Source of the DNA: Platanthera guangdongensis
Taxonomy: Eukaryota > Streptophyta > Magnoliopsida > Asparagales > Orchidaceae
DNA length: 64,000 nucleotides
Assembly (NCBI GenBank): GCA_039583875.1
Contig: CM077164.1
Span: 71,083,628 to 71,147,627 of the forward strand
Direction: 5' to 3'
Shown here: positions 56,441-64,000 of the stretch, one piece after another
Numbering within the stretch: position 1 is the first letter of the stretch
Layout: every line of letters begins with the position of its first letter
Translations under genes and position numbers: made by a program
Notes under the pieces: model-generated
The model's input: only the letters and a program-made list of their open reading frames with translations
Databases searched by the model: none
Told to the model about the DNA's origin: nothing

Positions 56441-56951
56441 CATTTCTACCGCATTCTAGCGGTAGAAATGTATTCGTTTTAATTTTTCGATCACTTTCAT
56501 TTTACGTTTATTTGCAAAAACTTTCTTCCCGTTTAATTTTTATTTCAGCTTTTTATGCATTTCTACCGCATTCTAGCGGTAGAAATGCAGTTGTTATAAT
56601 TTTTCGGTAACTTAGTTTTTTGCAATTTTTTATGTGTGCGCATTTATTTCCGCCTACTCGTTAAGAGTTAAATGGCGCTTTGCTTTATTTCAATTCTGTC
56701 GTGTGTGTGCGTGTATTTTATTTTGGTAGAGTGTGTGTTTTCAGTTATGTCGAGAGAGAGTGTGCGTGCGTTGCATTTATTTTGTCCTACTCGGTTGAGT
56801 AGGACCCGCATTTATTTTCTCCTACTCATTTGAGTAGGACGTGCGTGTGTGCGTTTTACTGCTTTCTTCAGTCCTACTCGTTTGGGTAGGACTTGCAATT
56901 TTCAGCTTTCCTTTACAGCTTTCTTCAGTCCTACTCGTTTGGGTAGGACTT
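56441..56951 (+). repeat. Hairpin cluster in LARD R/U5
   Basis: Two identical 30-bp hairpins with 12-bp arms (CATTTCTACCGC/GCGGTAGAAATG) at 56441-56470 and 56558-56587. Then come four GTCCTACTC...GAGTAGGAC-type hairpins, of which 56784-56805, 56871-56892 and 56930-56951 were located. They would be in the transcript. Repeated in the right LTR near 61630-62145. Confidence 0.85.
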
Positions 56952-57928
56952 GCAATTTACTGCTTTCATTTTATCGCTTTCATTTACTGCTTTCTTTATC
57001 GCTTTATTTACTGTTTTTCTCGCAAGCCGTCCCCATTCCGATGAGTGGCTAATCGTTCTTAGCCCTCGGCATCGAAGAGCATTGGGACAGATAAAATAGC
57101 TTAAAATAACTAAAGGTCTAATTTTTGTAATTAATTAAAAGTACTTAAGGTTTGCCCGGGGTTAACGACGCGTAGGACCACATATCGATGTGTGGGCCCT
57201 ATTTCCGTTTTCCATACGCTCGCCAAGAGGCCGTGCGTATGGACAGATCACCCCTTGGCAAAGAGAGTTCCGCACTAACCCTCGAGGGAGGAGGCGCGCC
57301 AACTCTACCGGATTGGGTTCCCCACCCAATAGCGGGGTTCTTAGCGTAATGCGGGCGTTAAGAGGAATCCTTCGTCGGACGAGAGCCCGGTCGAATAGTC
57401 TTAGCGTTCAGGTGAGCGATAGTCCTAGAGATAGGTGAGCTCATTTTAGTGGAACCTCCACGGCCAAGCCTCCGCCTTAATTAATTAGAAATTTAGGAGC
57501 TCTTTTTATTTAAAGTCTATTTTAGTTCAATTGTTTTTTCGGTGCCATCGAGCTAAGCTCTTCATCGACACCACCTTCATGCTTTTATTTTCTTTCTGCC
57601 ATTTTTCTGCATTTTTATTATATATAAAATATCCCGACAAGATAATTATCGGTAAAATAATAGTCCCCTCCAGGGAAGAGTAGAAATAATCGAACCGGGC
57701 CCGAGAACAATACGACCTCGATATTCCACCCGGAATATCCTGTACTACTCACGATAGGTGCACTTGCCTCCTTTCGTTAAAACTCGATCTAAACCTTTTT
57801 ATATCCAAAATAAATAAATACGCGCGCCCCGTTTTCTTAAATAAATTCACTTCCGCCTTTTTCTCAAATAAAACCGCCGGGTCGCCGCGTGACCGTAAAT
57901 AATTTTGGAGTTTTAACCATCAAGTTTT

Positions 57929-57946
57929 TGGCGCCGTTGCCGGGGA
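57929..57946 (+). promoter_or_regulatory. LARD primer-binding site
   Basis: TGGCGCCGTTGCCGGGGA, the form used by plant Athila/Tat gypsy elements, six bases after the LTR. Confidence 0.9.
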
Positions 57947-58030
57947 ATTTTCGGTTCGTTATTTTAAACCCTGGAAATCTATTAATTTTACCTATATATA
58001 TTTATATATATATATATATAAATATGGCCA

Positions 58031-58075
<45 letters not shown>

Positions 58076-60280
58076 CTAAAATATATATATTTACAAATTT
58101 ATAAAACCAAAAAAATTGAAAAACTCAAAAAAAAAAAAAAATTGAAAAACCTTAAAAATTAAAAATTTGAAAAAACTTAAAACTTAAAAAAAAACTCTTA
58201 AAAAACTAAAAACAAAAAAAAAAATCAACTAAAAAAATCTACTTAAAAACACCAAAAAAATAATAATACTAAATCTATATATGTTTTATTTAAACTTTTT
58301 TTATTTTAATTTGTTTTCTTTTATTTTGCTTCGGCGCGCTTCCATTCTTGTGCACGTTAGGGGTGCGCATTTCTATAGCACTCATGTCGCTAAGGCCTTA
58401 GCTACCTTCGAGTCGCCCACGTACATGCCCCCTACCGCCCACAATCTCTTAGGCGAGTCTATATTTTCGTTTCATTTTTTTTTTCTGTTATCTTTTTGTT
58501 TTTTCTTCTAAATAATGCAGGGTTTCAACCTACGCCTTCCCGGACTCGTCTAAGGGAAGCTCCTACCCTCCTTTTTTCTTTTTGTACTTATTATATTTTG
58601 TATATTAATCGTTCCGCATACTTAGACTGCAACATTGGGGACAATGTTGGGTTTAAGTATGAGGGTGTTTTCCTATACTGCAATTTTTTTATTCTGTACT
58701 CATCAAAACTACAAAAAAAATTTGCAAAACTTAAAATCTAAAAAATTTTTCTTGTTTTTATTATCATAAAACTTCAAAAAAAATTCATAAAACTCAAAAA
58801 AAATTTTTTTTCCAAAAATCTTTTTACTTCGTAAATATTTTTTGTAAAAAATCTCTCTTCCCCCCCTCTTCTTCTCTTTTTTGTAAAAACTTGCGTCTTG
58901 CCTGCCCGCGACGTTCGACTCATCGAACCAACCATTCAAATAAGAGTCTGTTCGCGGAGCCGCAATCGAGTTTTTACTTTGCCTTTTTTGTAAAAATCTC
59001 TCTTTCCCCCCTATCTTCTTTGTAAATAACTCTTCTTTCTCTCCTCTTTCTTGTAAATAACTCCACAAAAACTAAAAATACAAAAAAAAAACTTTTTAGA
59101 AAAATCAAAAAAACCCTAAAAAGATAAAAATCTAAAAATCCTAAAAAGATAATAATTAAAACACACAAAAAAAATGAAATGAATGAATGATAAAACTCTA
59201 AAAAATCCAAAAAAAATGTTTTGTTAAAATTATGTAACAAAATAATTCGAATATACCATATCTTAACCCTTTTTGCTTTCCAAAAATCTAGTTTCGAGTT
59301 AATTTATATGCGAATTTTAGTTATTCTTTGCTTACTATTCGTTTATTAATTAAAGTTCGATAGATTTAAGTGTCTGGGGTTAAGATTTAAAGATTTTTTT
59401 ATGTCTTTTTTCCTTATAATAGGGAACTTGTTTTTCACCACCACTTCTAATTTTATAAATAGAAGCTCATTTTTTATGTTAGAAAATAACATCCATGGAT
59501 TTCAATTATTTCTACTTCATGCTTTTAGAAACATTGGAACGTTCATTTCAAAAAGGTTGCTCTCAAAACTTTTTTATTAAAATCTAGTTTTTTTGAAAAT
59601 AATAAACCCACTTCCTTTTTTTTCATGTCTTACTTTGACATGATTACCCCCTATCCCTTAAAAGATCCTATGTCAATGGGAATAAGATTTCGTTCCGTAA
59701 ACATAGGCACCCAATAATTTAAAAAGATTATTTATGGAGTAAGAGGATAAAATTCATTACTCCTACAAAAAAACATTGGGTTAATTTTATCCTTATGAAG
59801 TTGAAAAACAAAAATCATATTAGGAAAATAAGATTTCGTTTTCCTAATAATCCAAAAAAAAAAATTGGAGGTTCGAGAAAAAATTACCTCGCCTCAATAT
59901 TCAAGCCTTCTTCATAAGCCACCAAACCACTTAGCCTATTTCAATGATTCTAGACTTAATTTAAAATTTTTTTGAGAGCATAATTTTTAAATTGCATTAT
60001 TTCCTTTAACTTCTTTTAAGCTAAGGTTTTTTATATAAATCCAATCCATCTTTGTTAAACTAACAAAAATAAATTTTTCCTTCCTATTTTATTTTATCTA
60101 GAAGTCTTTTTGAAACTGTTCCTCTATTCATAACTTTTCATAAATTAGGATTTAATTCTTTAACCCCGGATATTTATTTTGATCTTACTTTTAATTAATT
60201 CAAGCGGTAGCTAAACTTAGGATTTCTTTTATTCCTTATAAGTTCATCTCCAACTTTTGCTCTGGAATAGCAAAAGCTTA
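57947..60280 (+). other. LARD internal region, non-coding
   Basis: A/T-rich, with a (TAA)n repeat at 58032-58072, many A-runs and a block at 58330-58460. A PPT-like ttgggtttaagtatgagggtg lies near 58650. No gag, protease, RT or integrase motif on either strand; short frames are chance. Confidence 0.85.
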
Positions 60281-60294
60281 AGTATGGGGGTATT
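60281..60294 (+). promoter_or_regulatory. LARD polypurine tract
   Basis: aagtatgggggtatt-like purine tract ending at the right LTR start TGATGAATTG. Confidence 0.75.
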
Positions 60295-63113
60295 TGATGA
60301 ATTGTAAATATTCCTATTTTTGTGTACATTAATTTAGTTGTTTTCATTTATTTTTGTCGTTTTTACTTATTTTTATTCAATAAAATGCTCCTATTTTTGT
60401 AAATATTATACTAACTTAGTTTATTTTATTTTTCAGGAAAAAAATGAAAACCTGCCAAAAATTGACATGTCACGCCCGTGACATATTGGTCACGCCCGTG
60501 ACCAGGGCGTGACACGTCAAAAACCGTGATATCTGCAATTTTCGAGAAGCAAAGCCTGACACGCCCGGAGTCACGCCCGTGTCACCCGACACGGGGCGTG
60601 ACCCAAGCCCATGTTCACTCCACTCGACGATTCATCTCGACGATCGTCGAGTGTCGACACCACCAGTCACGCCCAGCGTCACGCCCGTGACCTAGGGCGT
60701 GACTCAATTTCCGCTCGACGATTTTCAACTCGACACTTTCAGCTCGACATTCGTCGAGTGTCGACACCAGCCGACACGCCCAGAGTCACGCCCGTGACCT
60801 GGGGCGTGACCTTTCCAACTAGCCCGACAAGACCTGCCCGAAGACTTTCGGCGCGCACAGCGCCCAGATCCACCTGCTTGACACGCCCACTGTCACGCCC
60901 GTGACCAAGGGCGTGACCACTACGAGACCGACACGTGTCCAGCCCGAAGTCCACTTTCCCGTCAAATCGCCGGCCGCCATCCAAATAGTACTGTCACGCC
61001 CCCTGTCACGCCCGTGACAAGGGGGGTGACCCATGTAAATTTTTTCTATAAATTCAGAGGTTCTGCTCTGGATTTCTGTTCCCTTTTTGAACCATTTTGT
61101 ATAAGGTGTTGTGCTGCTGGATTGCTTCCAAGGTCTATGTAAGGGATATTTCTCCCCCTCTCCTTAGCTTTTAGTTTCTTGTCTTTGTAACTTGTCTTTT
61201 TATTTAATGAAATATGTGTTTTCTTCTCCTATATTGCCTTTGGAATGTAGCTATGCAACTCACACCTTATGCAATCTTATTTTCTTTTGTTTTAACTTAG
61301 TTTTTATTCTTCTTTATATATGTGTGTGTGTGTGTATGAGATTAGTTTTCTTGTTTTTATGTTTAGTTATTTTTACTTGTTTTGGTTAACTTAGATTTTT
61401 ATAGCTTTTATTTCATTCCTATAGATCCGTAAAAACGTTTTCAAAGTGTTTTTCCTTTTTTTAACTTAGCTTTTTATTTCGTAAAACCTTTTCGTTCTTT
61501 TCATTTTATTTTCACTTTTTAATCAGTTTTACGGAGTTATAGGAATGATTATATAGTTGTTTTAATTTTTTGCGCACTTAGTTTTTCATTTTAATCTTTT
61601 GCTCTTTTAATTTTTTCGTTCTCTTTTTATGCATTTCTACTGCATTCTAGCGGTAGAAATGTATTCGTTTTAATTTTTCGATCACTTTCATTTTGCGTTT
61701 ATTTGCAAAAACTTTCTTCCCGTTAAATTTTTATTTCAGCTTTTTATGCATTTCTACCGCATTCTAGCGGTAGAAATGCAGTTGTTATAATTTTTCGGTA
61801 ACTTAGTTTTTTGCAATTTTTTATGTGTGCGCATTTATTTCCGCCTACTCGTTAAGAGTTAAATGGCGCTTTGCTTTATTTCAATTCTGTCGTGTGTGTG
61901 CGTGTATTTTATTTCGGTAGAGTGTGTGTGTTTTCAGTTATGTCGAGAGAGAGTGTGCGTGCGTTGCATTTATTTTGTCCTACTCGGTTGAGTAGGACCC
62001 GCATTTATTTTCTCATACTCATTTGAGTAGGACTTGCGTGTGTGCGTTTTACTGCTTTCTTCAATCCTACTCGTTTGGGTAGGACTTGCAATTTTCAGTT
62101 TTCCTTTACAGCTTTCTTCAGTCCTACTCGTTTGGGTAGGACTTGCAATTTACTGCTTTCATTTTATCGCTTTCATTTACTGCTTTCTTTATCGCTTTAT
62201 TTACTGTTTTTCTCGCAAGCCGTCCCCATTCCGATGAGTGGCTAATCGTTCTTAGCCCTCGGCATCGAAGAGCATTGGGACAGATAAAATAGCTTAAAAT
62301 AACTAAAGGTCTAATTTTTCTAATTAATTAAAAGTACATAAGGTTTGCCCGGGGTTAACGACGCGTAGGACCACATATCGATGTGTGGGCCCTATTTCTG
62401 TTTTCCATACGCTCGCCAAGAGGCCGTGCGTATGGACAGATCACCCCTTGGCAAAGAGAGTTCTGCACTAACCCTCGAGAGAGGAGGCGCGCCAACTCTA
62501 CCGGATTGGGTTCCCCACCCAATAGCGGGGTTCTTAGCGTAATGCGGGCATTAAGAGGAATCCTTCGTCGGACGAGAGCCCGGTCGAATAGTCTTAGCGT
62601 TCAGGTGAGCGATAGTCCCAGAGATAGGTGAGCTCATTTTAGTGGAACCTCCACGGCCAAGTCTCCGCCTTAATTAATTAGAAATTTAGGAGCACTTTTT
62701 ATTTAAAGTCTATTTTAGTTCAATTATTTTTTCGGTGCCATCGAGCTAAGCTCTTCATCGGAACCACCTTCATGCTTTTATTTTCTTTCTGCCATTTTCT
62801 GCATTTTTATTATATACAAAATATCCCGACAAGATAATTATCGGTAAAATAATAGTCCCCTCCAGGGAAGAGTAGAAATAATCGAACCGGACCCGAGAAC
62901 AATACGACCTCGATATTCCACCCGGAATATCCTGTACTACTCACGATAGGTGCACTTGCCTCCTTTCGTTAAAACTCGATCTAAACCTTTTTATATCCAA
63001 AATAAATAAATACGCGCGCCCCGTTTTCTTAAATAAATTCACTTCGCCTTTTTCTCAAATAAAACCGCCGGGTCGCCGCGTGACCGTAAATAATTTTGGA
63101 GTTTTAACCATCA
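60295..63113 (+). repeat. LARD right LTR
   Basis: 2819 bp, colinear with 55102-57922, differing at scattered positions. Followed directly by the CAGCT duplication. Confidence 0.93.
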
Positions 63114-63526
63114 CAGCTCGACGAACTATGAACAGAGATTTTGATCTCAACTGGTCTGAAATCTATGCTCGACGAAATAAATATAATTCATCGAATAGAG
63201 GTCGACGAAAGTGGAACAGAGAAAACAACATTCATTGTTCTCTGAGAAGAGATCGACGATCTCAATACCATTCGTCGAACTCAGGTCGACGAAATTACTT
63301 CAATTCGTCGAACTTAAAATTTCAGACCAGAAATTTTAACTTATTTCAAAATCATAATCAAATCAACATTTTATAAATCCTTTTACTGAGTGGATAATCC
63401 CTCCTAGGAAATATCATCCACTTGGATACAAGGATCAACCTAAATGCTCTTTTATTTCTAATTATTATAAAAGAGAACCAGGACCCAAGTTAATCTGGGT
63501 CCAGAACTCCTAACATCTCCTTGCAG
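63114..63526 (+). pseudogene. gag: E3 gag, right part, with SSN-x-RR repeats
   Basis: Continues the frame broken at 55104. Repeated TCGTCGAAC/GGTCGACGA units encode SSNRGRR and SSNSGRR and end in conserved GPK-L-I-W-V before TAA at 63511-63513. A branch-like CTAAC and ctccttgcag follow. Confidence 0.75.
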
Positions 63527-63808
63527 GAAAAGACTTATCTTACCACTGAAGAACAGTGGTATTTGATAGTAATCAAAATCTTAGTCTCAGGCAATGTAGA
63601 GGAGACATTAGTGGCTGTATAATTTGGGCAAGGAAATGAAAATAGGGGGAGACTATCTAAATTAAATTGTCTAAGTTGTAACATCAGTTTATTTATTTTA
63701 TTTCCCAAAGCACTCTTGTACATCTGCTGAAAAACTTTATAATTCAAGCAGATTCTTTTAGCTTTGTATTTTATTTATTTTTATGTAAATAGTGTCCTCA
63801 CCCAAATA
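63527..63808 (+). other. E3 truncated protease trace and 3' leader
   Basis: tggtatttgatagt resembles the first codons of the protease domain but pol then ends. A purine run aatagggggagac near 63642 resembles a PPT, yet the LTR begins 160 bp later after cccaaata, where the usual GGGGAGAT is missing. Confidence 0.5.
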
Positions 63809-64000
63809 TGTTGGAACCTCAGTTATGATTTGGGCAAGGATCACTATTAGGTTTGCTTAAACTGACCCAAAATGTATAGTCATGGTTCATAGGTTTATTT
63901 CTAGAGTCTAGGCCAAGAATCAACATCACATGGATCAGCCTTCAACAGACTGCCAGAGACTCAAGCAGATTGTGTCGACACTTTGGAAAGGCTTTGTCGA
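63809..64000 (+). repeat. E3 right LTR, cut by the window end
   Basis: TGTTGGAACCTCAG, colinear with 52652 onward. The first GTGTCGACAC copy is at about 63973. Confidence 0.9.

Larger units (their letters stand above)
55102..57922 (+). repeat. LARD left LTR
   Basis: U3 with dyad array (55275-55838), TATAAATT at 55854-55861, then about 2 kb of presumed R/U5 with hairpins, a (GT)n stretch near 56126 and GC-moderate sequence at 57150-57440. No gene. Confidence 0.93.
55102..63113 (+). mobile_element. LARD: non-autonomous gypsy-type retrotransposon
   Basis: LTRs 55102-57922 and 60295-63113 (about 2.82 kb each) with ends TGATGAATTG and AACCATCA, target duplication CAGCT at 55097-55101 and 63114-63118. 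PBS TGGCGCCGTTGCCGGGGA, of the kind found in Athila/Tat-type gypsy elements, and PPT-like aagtatgggggtatt. The 2.37-kb interior has no gag or pol, so it must use proteins from another element. Confidence 0.93.
52652..64000 (+). mobile_element. E3: Sirevirus-like deletion derivative (continues past the window)
   Basis: Left LTR 52652-54160, PBS 54163-54173, gag from 54250 interrupted by the LARD at 55102-63113, gag end and gag/pol junction to about 63570, then a jump to a 3' region and right LTR from 63809. Pol and the third ORF are absent apart from a protease-like WYFDS trace. The LTR outside the array resembles E2. Confidence 0.88.

Noticed and set aside
57150..57440. GC-moderate block in the LARD LTR as a possible RNA gene or CDS
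   Set aside because: Present in both LTRs, with no tRNA/rRNA features or recognisable protein domain.
58709..59240. Lys/Phe-rich frames in the LARD interior
   Set aside because: Chance readings of A/T homopolymer runs.

Overview
The window is plant nuclear DNA, almost certainly angiosperm and probably eudicot. The signs are nested Ty1/copia and Ty3/gypsy LTR retrotransposons, tRNA-iMet type primer sites, Au-type SINEs, a RICESLEEPER-like hAT transposase and spliced exons of a CNGC19/20-type ion channel. Nothing in it is bacterial or organellar. By eye well over three quarters is transposable element, in several layers of nesting.

Layout. 1-450: end of an LTR of the same family as the copia at 44.7-52.2 kb. 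633-13710: E1, a full-length Sirevirus-like copia with intact gag and pol and a broken third (env-position) ORF. 13715-13821: three back-to-back perfect palindromes, then a decayed hAT transposase (14161-16106). 16.7-20.9 kb: old minus-strand copia relic split by a gypsy-type solo LTR (17369-18544, TSD TCACT). 21960-27330: three minus-strand exons of a CNGC20-like gene whose introns carry a copia relic, a MITE and a SINE. 28433-40768: E2, a decayed full-length Sirevirus-like copia (TSD CAATT). 40987-42090: solo LTR; 42.7-43.3 kb: two Au SINEs. 43.9-44.7 and 52.2-52.65 kb: one old copia split by a young copia (44742-52198, TSD AGAAT). 52652 to the window end: E3, an E2-related deletion derivative whose gag is interrupted by a non-autonomous gypsy-type LARD (55102-63113, TSD CAGCT).

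The most unusual signal is shared between elements rather than held by one gene. Several otherwise unrelated LTR families carry dense arrays of short palindromes just upstream of their TATA box, drawn from a small vocabulary: GTGTCGACAC, TCGTCGA/TCGACGA, CACGCCCGTG or CACGGGCGTG, and GATATCGCC. E1 and E2 each carry a second array of their own LTR motif between pol and the third ORF. In E1 that array is followed by a TATA box about 105 bp before the third ORF, so it looks like an internal promoter copied from the LTR plan. E2 and E3 also carry the motif inside the gag coding region, where it encodes Ser/Asn/Arg repeats. E2 and E3 have related LTRs but different arrays, and the gypsy-type LARD uses the same motifs as the copia elements. 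This suggests that a shared host factor, or exchange of arrays between elements, shapes these promoters.

How the parts work together: the autonomous copias encode gag, protease, integrase and RT-RNase H. E3 and the LARD lack most or all of these and would depend on proteins supplied in trans. The host gene is represented only by three exons. Its upstream exons and its final IQ exon are not visible, so it is either a gene with very large TE-filled introns or a relic.
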